Source: Apium graveolens
Taxonomy: Eukaryota > Streptophyta > Magnoliopsida > Apiales > Apiaceae
Length of the DNA stretch: 64,000 bases
Direction: 5' to 3'
Assembly (NCBI RefSeq): GCF_009905375.1
Contig: NC_133650.1
Coordinates: 296,793,957-296,857,956, forward strand
A model generated the notes under the pieces. The model was given only the letters and a program-made list of their open reading frames with translations, was not told where the DNA came from and made no database searches. Position numbers and translations under genes: made by a program. This document shows, piece by piece, positions 42,101 through 52,030 of the stretch; within the stretch, counting starts at the first letter, position 1, and each line of letters begins with the position of its first letter.

Positions 42101-43737
42101 GGGAAGGAGAGCCCTCTACAAAGATTCAGATATCTAAAGTGCTAGTTCCTGCCATCACTACCTCTCCAATCATTCAAATCAAGGGAAAACCTGATGGAAT
42201 TGATTTGATTCAGCTAGCAGCAGCTGAAATACAAATGAAAGAACAATGGAGGAGAATTGATGAAAGGTTGCAATTGGTGTTTGGTTCTACACAAAATAAA
42301 TCAACATCTGTGAAATTTAGCACAAAGATTGAACCAATCAACATGGAGCTCAAGCCAGTAGGGAGAAATAAGGTTGGAGAGACTTCTTTCAAGAATTTAA
42401 AACCTATGGTTCTAAAGCCTAACACTAGATCCAGTATGGACTCCACAAAGAATCCCCTAGACTTTGCTCAGATGCAGGAAGTAGACTTTCCTCTTCCAAA
42501 ACCTGATGGAGACAAAGTTCTAAGTGCAAGCATCATAAAGAAGAAGGAGACCAAGGACAAGGGTGAGAGAATGGACATGGCCTTTATCTATAGAGAGGGA
42601 AAGAGTATCTGTGTGATGCAAGGACATCCCAAATTTCTAAAGGCCAAAAGGGAAGAAACCAGAAGGTTGAAGAAAGAAGCTGTAAAACTCAAGGCTGACA
42701 AAAGAGCACAAGCAAAGCTTGAAAAACAGCTAAAGTCAAGCCAAGTTGAAGAAATGAAAGGAATTGAAGTCAGGGGTGAAGAAAAGATTGCTAACTTAGA
42801 TGAGGTTCTTGGGAGCATATTTGGTGAAAATATGGAAGAAAGAGAGGAATGGCAGAAGGGAAACAGAAGAAAGGCCAAGGCACACAGAAGGAGTGAAGAT
42901 AACCCTGAAGATACCAAATCTATATCTAAACCACTACCTTCCATACCTAAACCTTTTGTTGCTGATCCCTCTATAAATATCCATGGTGAACCAATCATTC
43001 CAAAAGAGGAACCTATTGATTGGGACAACATCACATTGCCTACCTTTTTAACCACTCTACCACTACCAAAGAAACAGAAAAGAAAATCTAAATCTACACC
43101 TCCCCTAACCTCTAAGAAATTCACTCAAAAACAAAAACCTAACCCTAAGCCACCCATTTCTAAAGATGATTATGTTCACATCTGTGACATAAAAGAAGCT
43201 TCAGACATTAATCTCTATCTGGATGAGCTGGAGGAAGTAAGGGGAATAGCTGCCTACAGACAGCTACCAGAGAGATTGGTTTTCAGATATAAGGGAGCTG
43301 GGGAAAGAACATGGCCTCTCTACAGGATTCTAAATGAAGGCTACTCTACCTTGATCAGAGTCTTTTCAGCCATCAAAAAGGATTCTGGCTTTACCAGAAC
43401 AGCCAAGACTGAAATTCTCAACAAGATTGCCAACATAAGGAAGACTTGGAGGGAACCAAATGCTTTGCCCAGAACCTTACTCATACAAGAAAGGGGAACT
43501 AAAATTCACAAATCACCTCATTGGTTGATGGAATTTAGAGATGACAAAGGAGTCAGAAGATTTTTCAGACTTGAAGACCAACTCAAGATTGCCAGCAATG
43601 AAACTCTCAAAGAAATGCAATCTAAGTTGGATATCAGTGATGAAGATGAAGCTGAATTCTTCAGACAACTCCAACTCCAATTTGAGGAAAATGACAAAGG
43701 GCTAGGAAAGAAAACCAGGGAACAAAGAAGAAAATAA
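39196..43737 (+). CDS. ORF3 of element B (1513 aa), env-like position, probable nuclear protein
   Basis: The ATG at 39196 (context ACAATGGCA) was chosen over the in-frame ATG at 39097, which would lie within the probable leader. Residues 1 to ~260 form the conserved N-terminal domain (KEWSFLGDAFIKVF, SNFDAITSS, YYARFFMLLAN). A basic NLS-like cluster, AFIRRKKARTQ, lies near residue 418. A Ser/Thr-rich linker carries six exact motif sites (40849-40963). Coiled coil near residues 900-960 (RLAKLEDRVQGIEDSV) is followed by KKGENKREGEGE. Another helical, Lys/Glu-rich stretch (KFLKAKREETRRLKKEAVKLK) lies near residue 1160. The C-terminal ~170 residues form a second conserved domain (MEFRDDKGVRRFFRL). 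No signal peptide or membrane span is evident. It is longer than pol. The function is not known. Confidence 0.82.
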   Translation: MAPVVKIMSQSGFIYEKNNFIALVEKNEAHSDYHKMMDFIKNCKLSYAMLEAPTIFCEVVEEIWTTAEFNSMDMTISFTLKGKNHCINCDDLQACFKLPENNAMTPHTDSDVSSMLDSIGYSLNSANLGGIRRKGLRKEWSFLGDAFIKVFSGKISNFDAITSSLVNMFYMLVSDRYFNFSNYVMLELGTRLGNKANRPNNIYYARFFMLLANHVDEGLVIINENNKLKCWAQEKRVLADLKRMDLNSSVQLVYLPIMNAPQVGEVIASTTPTSSNPSISLSSSVAMKSVSMPQQISTKVTKSKLSKSKTKKTTSVVSQKTTVVTTTINPEGSEQGVSGEGRGEHQRNPQDKEGELSASQASQAPVSQKAVVVEKVSSTSLVASSQKDVTIEKSSQPGTQNKRGRDTKAKHSPTKAFIRRKKARTQSSTQGAHTAQIHPSVSVPSQTQFDVTPINVESQPHSLTITTHQSPNTSSPSLDVDMLFPSIPDSPSLQLREEPHSNTGDHHLLDDLLDHPQILSDIIEGSVSTHIKSIYTDSTIISLSISSSFPSSTDITHPLTSGCSSTDKLNSSYPLITTVSTSTDTPHPLIVSTQITEMIPSVEDMNTVQSLLGLRAGSENLSERLGCSQAKGEIESTKMHAISSSMAKVSEWSTTLEGEGEGVRCVSQGEPLMQEHREKERKAGTVDTRVEPAIAHESMIVDDAEKERQFQQHYKAVIDNISLDADTFTHPVTAYQLLAAQGNEEAERTLHLVHSTESLQRDKAAINRMPSTAGEPSEEFGVNSDDDDSISSDGSMNIGGDEDPNSIPNLPEWALTKEHRTGEFNVHLVKQIITIQQAIQNTSNANIKAILQAHLDSLHLMKLQKVKQDMSLDDLRKDMADLKSFTSEKLDSVMPYGTLQDLVSRLKKESVTEQRLAKLEDRVQGIEDSVATLLLNQQSQTNLLMQLAKAQGLTPLLDDNKKGENKREGEGEPSTKIQISKVLVPAITTSPIIQIKGKPDGIDLIQLAAAEIQMKEQWRRIDERLQLVFGSTQNKSTSVKFSTKIEPINMELKPVGRNKVGETSFKNLKPMVLKPNTRSSMDSTKNPLDFAQMQEVDFPLPKPDGDKVLSASIIKKKETKDKGERMDMAFIYREGKSICVMQGHPKFLKAKREETRRLKKEAVKLKADKRAQAKLEKQLKSSQVEEMKGIEVRGEEKIANLDEVLGSIFGENMEEREEWQKGNRRKAKAHRRSEDNPEDTKSISKPLPSIPKPFVADPSINIHGEPIIPKEEPIDWDNITLPTFLTTLPLPKKQKRKSKSTPPLTSKKFTQKQKPNPKPPISKDDYVHICDIKEASDINLYLDELEEVRGIAAYRQLPERLVFRYKGAGERTWPLYRILNEGYSTLIRVFSAIKKDSGFTRTAKTEILNKIANIRKTWREPNALPRTLLIQERGTKIHKSPHWLMEFRDDKGVRRFFRLEDQLKIASNETLKEMQSKLDISDEDEAEFFRQLQLQFEENDKGLGKKTREQRRK

Positions 43738-43928
43738 TGATTTGCTCAGGCTAGAGGAGCACCCTTGGAAATACTGTAAATCTTCAATTACCTCCTAGTA
43801 CATACACTTTTGCAGCACTTTTATATTTCTACTTAGTTTCAATTCAAATATTTGTTAAGTGTTTTGTTATCATCAAGTTAACCCTGAATTTATGCCTACA
43901 ATTCTTATAGACATAAATAGGGGGAGAT
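43738..43928 (+). other. 3' untranslated region and polypurine tract of element B
   Basis: About 180 non-coding bases end in AGGGGGAGAT (43919-43928) at the LTR boundary. Confidence 0.88.
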
Positions 43929-45007
43929 TGTTAGGAATATATGTGCATTAGTTTGATGATATGTTTAACAAAATACTTAAGTAGAAATTTAGTGTCAGTA
44001 GCCTCAACGGATAAGACCACTTTGGCTATCCGTTGATGGTGTAGCTTTACTTAGAAATAAGTCTAGTATTGTAGCATATTTCAGTCTCTGTATTTAAAAT
44101 GTAATTCTTAGAAGTTGAGAGAAACTATAAGTCATGTTGACTACTAGATGATATGCAGATAGGAAGGCCAATTGTAAATATTTCATGCCTTGTAATTTTG
44201 TATAAATGAAGTGGTATCAACGGATGACTTAAAGACCTTCAACGGATGAGAAGCTAAGCTTCAACGGATGTCTCTAAAGCTTCAACGGATAACATCCTTC
44301 AACGGATGAGAGCATCAACGGATAAATGCATCAACGGATGAAAGCTTCAACGGATAACATCCTTCAACGGATGAAGTCATTAACGGATGAAAGCTTCAAC
44401 GGATGTTCTGCTAATTAGCCGTTGATAAGTGGTAGTTGTACCTACAGACAGAGGCACATGGGTTGACAGAGAAAACTGAGATGTGGCAGCCGAATTTCAG
44501 GATCAACAGAAAAAGCAGCCGTTCTTCTTTAGTACAAAGATGCAATAGTCAACAAAGTACTGGAGTGAACAGGAAAAGAAGCAAGTGAAGAACTTATTTT
44601 ACTATTGTAATTTTATATTGTTTTTCACTTGTACACTTGGTAATATATAAACCAAGAAGAAGCTAGTAATTAGAGAGAGATTTTCCAGAGCTGTTAAGAA
44701 ATATCTTGAGAGAAAATTCATCTAGTTTGTACTAGGATGCAGCTGTGATCAACATTGTTGAACACAGATTTTCTAATATACCATCTCTGGTGGAACAACA
44801 AATCCACCAGAAAAGTTTTTAAAGTTTGTTGTGTTCTTTACATTTTGTGTTTGAATATATATCTGTCTGCATTAGCTCAAAGCAATTCATACACTTGTTC
44901 ATCTAGAACACACTGCTTTAATAAACTTCTCAAAACCTGAAAAAGTTTTGAGATTTACATTCAACCCCCCTTCTGTAAATCTCATTGTTAGTCCTCTAGG
45001 AATAACA
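43929..45007 (+). repeat. 3' LTR of element B (1079 bp)
   Basis: It has the same length as the 5' LTR and differs at one position by eye (44448). It carries the same motif array and the TATA box at 44644-44653. It is followed by the GAACT duplication. Confidence 0.94.
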
Positions 45008-45082
45008 GAACTTGAAAGTGAGATGTTAGAAAAATACCCTCATTTGTTTCCATTGAAGATTCTGAGGACAGAATCCTATTAA
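45008..45082 (+). pseudogene. pol: C-terminal end of gypsy pol, separated by element B
   Basis: After the duplicated GAACT the frame continues with about 24 codons (including MLEKYPHLF) to TAA at 45080-45082. A YPHLF-type ending is usual for Tekay-like pol. The split falls inside the Glu-Leu codons that end the upstream part. Confidence 0.85.
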
Positions 45083-45092
45083 GGGGGGAGAA
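45081..45092 (+). other. polypurine tract of the gypsy element
   Basis: AAGGGGGGAGAA directly precedes the 3' LTR and overlaps the pol stop codon. Confidence 0.88.
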
Positions 45093-48000
45093 TGTAACGA
45101 CCGGGAAATTTACGTTGTATTATATCATATTTATAATAAAATATATGAATTAATATGTCATTTATGTGTGATTATCTGTTAAACCCTGTTTGTTATGTGT
45201 TATGTGTATGTCGTGTCAATTCTGTGTTTTAAGGTATTTTTCAGAATATTTTATTTCACATTCATAGCTTTCATTTCAAACGTTTTACGACCCAAACAAT
45301 GATTTTAAGCCAGTATTTCAAATAAAATAATGGGCCTTATTTTTCATCAAACGGCTTTTACAATCGCATTATTCTGAACATCTAGATATTTTATAAATTT
45401 TCTCGTTTTACGAAAAAGGACTTTTCTGGGCCCCAAGGGTGTTAAAAAGCCCACAAAAATTACATTTTTATTTTTATAAAATTATAGGACATTCATTTAT
45501 ACCATTTCTTTGTATTTTTGCATTATTCACAATTTTTGGGAAATTTTGGCATATATATTGTATATATAAAATATTTATAAATTAAATTTTAATACTCAAA
45601 AATTATAAAAATTAGGGCCCAATATTTTTATTAGATGTATGATTAGCCCCTTAATTTTATTTAGAAGTATTAATTTTACTACTATAAATAGCCTAATTAT
45701 TAATTAATTATAATTAATAAATCAGTTAAATTCAGAAAAATACAAAAATTCTCTGTAATTCGGGTCGGGAAGAACAGGGTCGGGTTGAGAATTCAAGCCG
45801 TGATTTTGAGCAGATTACAGCACCAAAACAAGCGATTCAAGTACCCAAATCGAAGGTTTTGATCTGTTCTTTCCATTTCTAGCATCAATTTCAAGTTTTA
45901 ATTCGTAGTTTTTGATTTTTGATTTCTAGGGTTTATGTTCGAATTAGGGCTTTTTGATTTCAGGGTTATTTTGATGTTTTGATGATTGATATAGCTTGGT
46001 TATGTGATTTACAGTTGATTCATGGTGTTTAATTGATCAAACGATACCTAAATAGCAAAGTTCGATTATTGGGGTTTATACCGAATTTTCAAATTATAAC
46101 TCGATGATTTCTGTGAATCTTTGGTTCTTGAAAGGTTAGGGCTTTGGTTGTATATGTTCTTAGCTTTAATTTGCACTATAGAACGTTAAGTTTCGTTTAC
46201 AGAATCAAAAGATGGGTTTTTGGCCGGAGTTGAAGTCGGTGTTTGATCGATTTTGGCTGGAGAAGTTATTACAGGGATGATTCCGGGATGTTTTGGTGAT
46301 GATTAGATTGCTGTATTGATTTGCAATGAAAAGCACCCAAAAACCGTATCAAACGGTGTTGATTTGGGGCTGTAATTGATTCACCGGAATCCGGTGAAGT
46401 TGCGGATTCTGGAAAAATTCGGTCATGTTCTTCATGACCCGGATGGTGACCCGGTTGACCCGTGTGGTTGACCCGGTTGACCCGTGTGGTTGACCCGATT
46501 TTGATCTGTTTTGTCAGGAGGTTGGTTTCTGACAAATGTTTCTGGATTTTAATTATTTTAAATTATTAAATAATTATTTATTAGTTATTTATTTATTAAA
46601 TATTTAAAAAGTGATTAATTATTTCGTTAATTAATCACATAATTTTCAATAAATCATAACTTATTTATTTTAACTCCAAAAATTATAGAAAAATTATTTT
46701 TGACATTGATTTTTCTTAAATAATTATTTAAAAATTATTTTAGGATTTAAAAATTAGAAATAATTATTTATATTGAATAATAAATTGAATTATCAGTGTT
46801 TAATTGATAATAATTCAACCGTTAGTCCGATTTGAGCGAAACGAAAGCCATTTTACTCAGAAAAATGAATTCTTTTCATTAAAAATAACATAAAGACCTA
46901 ATTTCTTCTCGAAAATAGTTGACTATATTAATTGCTTGATTATCAGTCGAAATACGTGCCGAGATGAATCCGAAAAATTTCGGAAAAATGGGAAATGAAG
47001 CAGAAGGTGATCAACGGAGCAATCAGCGAGTCGAGTTTGATTCTAAAAATTATTTTAACTATAGAAATGATTATGTGCTTATGTGCTTATGTGTATTATG
47101 TGGTTAATCGAGTCTTACTTGCTTATATGTAATATGCGAGTCGGTCATAAGTGTATGGGTAGATAATAGGAACGAAATGAAGTCGATTCAAGGTGCAACT
47201 AAAGTACAAAATGACTTAATCAGTCTATTTTGCTAACAGAAGCTAAGCCAGCAAGGCAGGTCGAGTAGGTGATAGACGAAAGTGAGTCAATTGCATTAAG
47301 TCGCGCAGAAGGCAAGTTTCTCCTTTATTCTATTTTCCAGAATAGTGATATTCTCTTCAGATTCTTATTACAATTGCAGTCTTTTAATTCTCTTGTTCAT
47401 ATTTCATTTCACTTCTTGATTTATTCTTCTCATTTGAATTCATTATTTATATTCCAATTATTACTCACAATTATTGATATATTATGGTGATTAGAATATA
47501 TCAAAGCATACCGATTTGTTCCGGTTGCTATTCCAGGGACTGGATAATACTACTTTTGGGATTAAGTCTACTTAATCCTAAGGACCGGGACATAACCGGA
47601 TCCTTGAGATGGGTCGTAGTGCCTGGGTGCCCGACGGGATCTATATAGTGAGATATAGATCTGCACTGTATCCTGGCTAATCAGCAGGATATAGCTGCGA
47701 TCTTGAGTCCAGTTTAGTTCGTGTGTATTCGCCAGTAATGGCCTTCTTTCTATTCTTAAGAGGTTATATCTTTGCAGATATACCTGGGTTACGGATTCAC
47801 TTATATTGCTTTAACACTGTTTATATTTTGTAGACTTGTTAAGCAATTTTTGGCTCACCCATTTTGTTGTTATTCACCTTATTGTTTTCAGTTATGAAGG
47901 AATATAAAACCCATCAGGACACGAGTGGTAAAGAAGCGGGTCAAGCCTCGGGATCCTCTCATACCCAAGGTGTTGATCCCAATCCAGGAAGAAAGCTTTG

Positions 48001-48296
48001 AGTTGCCCGAGCAGGTGGAGTGTTGATAGATAGTGTGTGTGTTTGAATAAAAGCTGAACTTAGTTTAAAATAAATTAGACAAAGGTTTGTAATAAAGAGA
48101 GTTTGTGAGATTTTAAATATTGGTTTGTAATAAAAGTAGTTAGTGGTTCTTGTTTTCATACTTCAACCTAAAAAGGTCCTGATTAGTGTTAAAGGGGTTT
48201 AGTTTCATTTCTTTATTATTTATTAATAAGCTTGTACGGGTTTGGTGATTAGCTCGTAACCCCCAAACTTATACCCCAGGTTTGGAGGGCGTTACA
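45093..48296 (+). repeat. 3' LTR of the gypsy element (3204 bp)
   Basis: It is homologous to 21951-25782 but lacks about 650 bases after TTTTAATTATTTTA near 46555. It has one extra ~22 bp copy of a GACCCGGTTGACCCGTGTGG unit near 46449-46500. It ends GTTACA and is followed by CTTGC. Confidence 0.88.
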
Positions 48297-48301
48297 CTTG
48301 C

Positions 48302-50590
48302 TATAAATACTCTTTTTTTCTTTCTCATGGAGTTCTAGTTATTTTAGTTATTTTGTATAAATGTGTTATTTGTTTACTTAGTTAATCATAATTTTGTGTA
48401 TGTGTAGATATATGTATTATAAGCTTCAAATTTCATTGGGACTAATTTTAATGGTTTGTTAATTCACCAAAGTTTTCAGTTTTTAATAAAACATGATTAG
48501 TGGAAACAACAGAGGCTACACGATCTACTTGGATTTAAATGTAAGAATCTTTTTTAGTGTTGTTTTGGCTGCTTGACAAATTATAAGATACGTCATTTGG
48601 CTTTACTAGTATTTCTACACATCATGTGTCTTGTTCATACATTTCTTGTCGCTGATGTGGTTTCTTCATAATAGTATTCACATTTCACTTTATTAGATTG
48701 ATTGTTTGGTTTTTAAAGCATTGAATAAATAGATAAAGGGGATAATACCTTTTTATTAATATAAAATAACTTGTTGATTGCTTTTAATGTTAATCAGCGC
48801 AGCTGGCTGGCTATTTAAAGTTTGGGCATGTGTATAGGTTAATATTGCACACAAACTCAGTACTGATTGGCTTAAACCAAATATATTAAAAGAATTTCCA
48901 TCCCATATAATCTCTTTGCAAATCTATATGATAATCATAATTTTAGATTTTTTACAGCTTTGAATCAAGGACCAAAGTTGCAATTTTGAAAATAATTTAT
49001 TTTCTAATTGTTGGTGGCTTTTTAAAATCCAATATCTTTTGTTAATAATAAAGGTCATCAACTTAGCAAAAAAAATTATGATCAGTATATGACTTAAGCA
49101 TGATATTGTATGGATTTATGGTGGGTTTTCATACTTTTAAAATAGATTATTTGAGGCACATTACATGGATTTAAAGACAGACTTACTGGAACCATCTAGT
49201 GTTCAAATCAGAGGTTCATTTTTTTACCATAAAGATTCATTATTTACTTAATTTTAGGTTCATATTCCCCTTAGATTTTGGAAAGGTTTTATAACCAGGT
49301 ATTTAATCGGCAAACTATTTTTTTTATTTTTTGCTAAAATCGGCATATAATAATATTTACATGAGCTTGATGTAAATTTTCTGCATTCTAAATCATGATT
49401 GCATTATCATAGAATTGCATGCTTATGTATTAAATTTTAGGCATTGTTCATAAAGGAAATGAAAATAAAGTAGTCATTTTAATATTTAAGGTATAATTAG
49501 ACATAAAATTAAATTGCTTGCAAAGACTTCTCCCATTACTTTGACTTTAATTGTTCTTCAGGTCTCAACCAGCAACATATATGCATCATGCATTCTCTTA
49601 GTTTGTTCATGAGTCTCATCTTTATCGTTCCTTATTAAATACAAGACTTAAATGAGAAACAACTTTTTATTAGAATTATAATATACCCTATATTTTTATT
49701 AGAATGAAGGTACCTGGGATGTCCATCTTTGTGTAATGATACTTTTAATGTATTCTCTATTTTTTTATATAGTGACTGCATGTCTTAATTGCATATGACC
49801 ATTTACTTTGCGCAATCATATTCACCTCTACCAAGTGAGAATGAAAAGTTATACCTCAAATTAGAATGCAAGCCCTGTTTTAGAAGAATTTGATGTATCT
49901 GATTACGCAGATGCCTAACAAGCACGACACGACCCTTCTCGGGTGGACCCTTGTCGGGTGGTTTAGTTGCCTACTTACAATTAAAAGCTTTTTAAAATAT
50001 TATTTTGATAAATACCGTTTCTTAGAATATTATATACTATTTCTGCACTTTTGAATAATAATATAAGCAATTCTCTTTTAAAAACTTTTTCTTTCATCTA
50101 TTCGTTTATGCAATTAAAGTTATCATTATCTTAACTATGGAGTTTCAAATGAATTCAAACAAATATTTATATTTTAATGTATAGCCTATCGCAAATGTAT
50201 AAAAGTTGTCAAATATCATGAGTTGCCCCGTAAGTTGTACAACTATTAAGATTTTTCGGAGCTAAACACATATTGTCTTGGACATATATACATAATAAAG
50301 CACGTCTTGTTTACCTTTTCCTTATGTACTATTTAGAAGGAATATACTATTTTCCTATTTCTTACTATGGTACACGAAGAACCAACATGTATACAAAACA
50401 AATAATATTATTTTAAATAAATAAGCACACAAACAAATATAGTTACTAGCATTGCTCTTGCCTTACACGGATTTTAGAGCAAGTTATTATGAACGTAATA
50501 AAACATATATAGTCACCTATAAAGAACGCTTAAAGGGGAATCAGTTTATCATATATGCTCACCTATAAAGAACACTTAAATTATATTTGT

Positions 50591-50593
<3 letters not shown>
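48302..50593. other. AT-rich flank, no supported gene
   Basis: This is the right-hand continuation of the gypsy target site. A TATAAATA sits at 48303-48310, and a 48-base open stretch from ATG 48493 to 48540 is followed by GTAAGA like a splice donor. I cannot extend either into a gene. The rest shows no ORF above noise and no recognisable repeat. Confidence 0.4.

Positions 50594-50629
<36 letters not shown>
50594..50629. repeat. (TA)n microsatellite
   Basis: About 36 bases of alternating T and A, just left of the element C fragment. Confidence 0.9.
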
Positions 50630-50632
<3 letters not shown>

Positions 50633-50672
50633 ATATATAACAGATGATGTCAAAGAATTATGCCTCAGATTA

Positions 50673-50954
50673 ATGTCAAAGAATTATGCCTCAGAAGAAT
50701 GTCAAAGATTACTGGAGGTAATAATATCATCAACATCAGGCAAGAGCAGAATATCAAAGGATGGAAGATTTCTGAATATAAAAGCTGGTTCTTTGTCAAG
50801 TTACAGGATAAGGATGTTAGCTAGATATCCTAAGCCAGATTTTCTGAAACTAATAGAGGCTCTAGCTAACACCCCCATCCTAGAAGAATTGGAAATACGT
50901 GTGCAAATTAAGAACATAATTGAGAAAGAATCAGACAGCTCAGTCTTTACTTAA
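50673..50954 (+). pseudogene. C-terminal remnant of ORF3 of element C (93 codons)
   Basis: The open frame ends at TAA 50952-50954, 134 bases before the LTR, the position of ORF3 in A, B and D. Its KDGRFLNIKAGSLSS, then LLEVIISSTSG and ALANTPILEELEIR, resembles the C-terminal domain of ORF3 in A and D. A 22-base sequence, ATGTCAAAGAATTATGCCTC..., is repeated at 50647 and 50673, so the upstream edge is rearranged. The start codon used here is probably not the gene's start. Confidence 0.6.
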
Positions 50955-51078
50955 TTATTGTAAACTGTCCAATGTACAAGTGTTGTATCAGCTTTTGTAT
51001 CATTTTATTTTCATTCTTTAACTTGGGGTTAGTCTTGTTAACAGGCATGAATTTGTGATAAGCAATCTTCTCACAAAT

Positions 51079-51088
51079 TGGGGGAGAT
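51079..51088 (+). other. polypurine tract of element C
   Basis: TGGGGGAGAT immediately precedes TGTTGTGCAAG, the start of the LTR. Confidence 0.85.
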
Positions 51089-51449
51089 TGTTGTGCAAGA
51101 CATGCCTGTATCATAACAAGACTAAGTCATACTGACAACCCTAAGATTAGTTGTATTGTAACCTTAATCTGTAATTCATACTTGTAACACTTAATGTCTG
51201 TAAAATGTAAATGGAGCAGACTGGAGCATTTTTTTCTAAACAGTGTCAAGCCTAAGAATTCTATCTGGAAGAAGATCAAGAAGATCATGCCTCAGAAGAA
51301 TTATGAAGAAGCTTGGAGTTGAATAAATCTGTTTGGTGTAAAACATTCTAAGTCAAGATCTCTACAAGTCACAGAATTAGTGTTATAGAGAAATCATTCG
51401 AGAACTCCAGAATGACTTATCGAAAAGTCATTTAAACTCCAGAGAGTAC

Positions 51450-51545
51450 CGACGGATAAGTAACATCTACCCGACGGATGAGCAATATCTACTCGACGGA
51501 TGAGAAATGTCTACTCGACGGATAAACCATCACTACTCGACGGAT
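51450..51545 (+). repeat. five CGACGGAT sites at an exact 22 bp period
   Basis: CGACGGAT starts at 51450, 51472, 51494, 51516 and 51538. Each is followed by AA or GA, and spacers such as ATCTACTC recur. It differs from the B motif TCAACGGAT by one base (TCGACGGAT at the last three sites). Confidence 0.92.
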
Positions 51546-51566
51546 AAGCAACATCCACCGGGTGTA

Positions 51567-51790
51567 GAGAACTCAGGAATTGTCTGTCGAGAACTCAGAG
51601 ATATCGACAAGTATACATTCATTAAAGAACTCTGAGTTATCGGTAAGCCAAAGTCCATTAGAGAAATCTGAGTTATCGATAAACCAAAATTCAGTAGAGA
51701 ACTCAGAATTGTCGATAAGTCTAGGCAACAATGAAGTCTCAGAGATATCGACAAGCCAACATGCCTATCGAGATGTCGAGTTCTCTACAG
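51567..51790 (+). repeat. second motif array of the C LTR (CTCAGAG-ATCGA type)
   Basis: Copies of a degenerate ACTCAGAGATATCGACAAG lie near 51592, 51630, 51667, 51702 and 51737, spaced about 35-38 bases. Variants keep TATCGAYAAG or TGTCGATAAG. Confidence 0.8.
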
Positions 51791-52020
51791 CTTAACTGGA
51801 AATCTCGAAGTGAAGAAATTTCTTCAAGTACAGAATTGCAGAACAGTTCAATATCTAAGGTTGCAAATCAACAAACAATTCACACAGCTGGATTGACAAG
51901 TCTACAAAAAGCAGCTTGAGAGATGTACAAGATCAACGACAAAGATTAACTGATAGAGAAGATTAAAGTAATCACGGGATGCTAAAGATATGCTAAGCCA
52001 GAAATGGAAGATTTGCTTTT

Positions 52021-52030
52021 CTATAAATAG
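52021..52030 (+). promoter_or_regulatory. TATA box candidate of the C LTR
   Basis: CTATAAATAG lies about 230 bases downstream of the second motif array and 458 bases upstream of the gag ATG, as in the other families. Confidence 0.55.

Larger units (their letters stand above)
31755..45007 (+). mobile_element. Ty1/copia Maximus/SIRE-type element B, young, nested in the gypsy pol
   Basis: Both LTRs are 1079 bp (31755-32833 and 43929-45007). I found one difference between them, G at 32274 against A at 44448. GAACT at 31750-31754 and 45008-45012 is the target duplication. Gene order is gag, pol, ORF3. All three genes are intact apart from a 2-base insertion in pol and the gag-pol junction. The element carries 45 exact copies of TCAACGGAT or its complement, counted by eye. 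Confidence 0.94.
21951..48296 (+). mobile_element. Ty3/gypsy chromovirus, Tekay/Del-like, decayed, with nested element B
   Basis: LTRs starting TGTAACGACC and ending GTTACA are at 21951-25782 and 45093-48296, flanked by CTTGC at 21946-21950 and 48297-48301. Pol order is protease, RT, RNase H, integrase, as in Ty3/gypsy. A chromodomain-like tail (LDRREQVLR...WRNP) and long LTRs point to the Tekay/Del clade. Without the nested 13253 bp plus its 5 bp duplication the element would be about 13.1 kb. Gag-pol has six nonsense codons and one frameshift, so it is inactive. Confidence 0.88.

Noticed and set aside
42588..43124. 178-codon minus-strand ORF inside ORF3 of B
   Set aside because: It is the antisense shadow of a Lys/Glu-rich coding region. 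No promoter or family evidence.
51450..51545. Regular 22 bp repeat resembling a small CRISPR-like array
   Set aside because: It lies in a plant LTR, the spacers are themselves repeated, and no cas genes exist. It is an LTR motif array.
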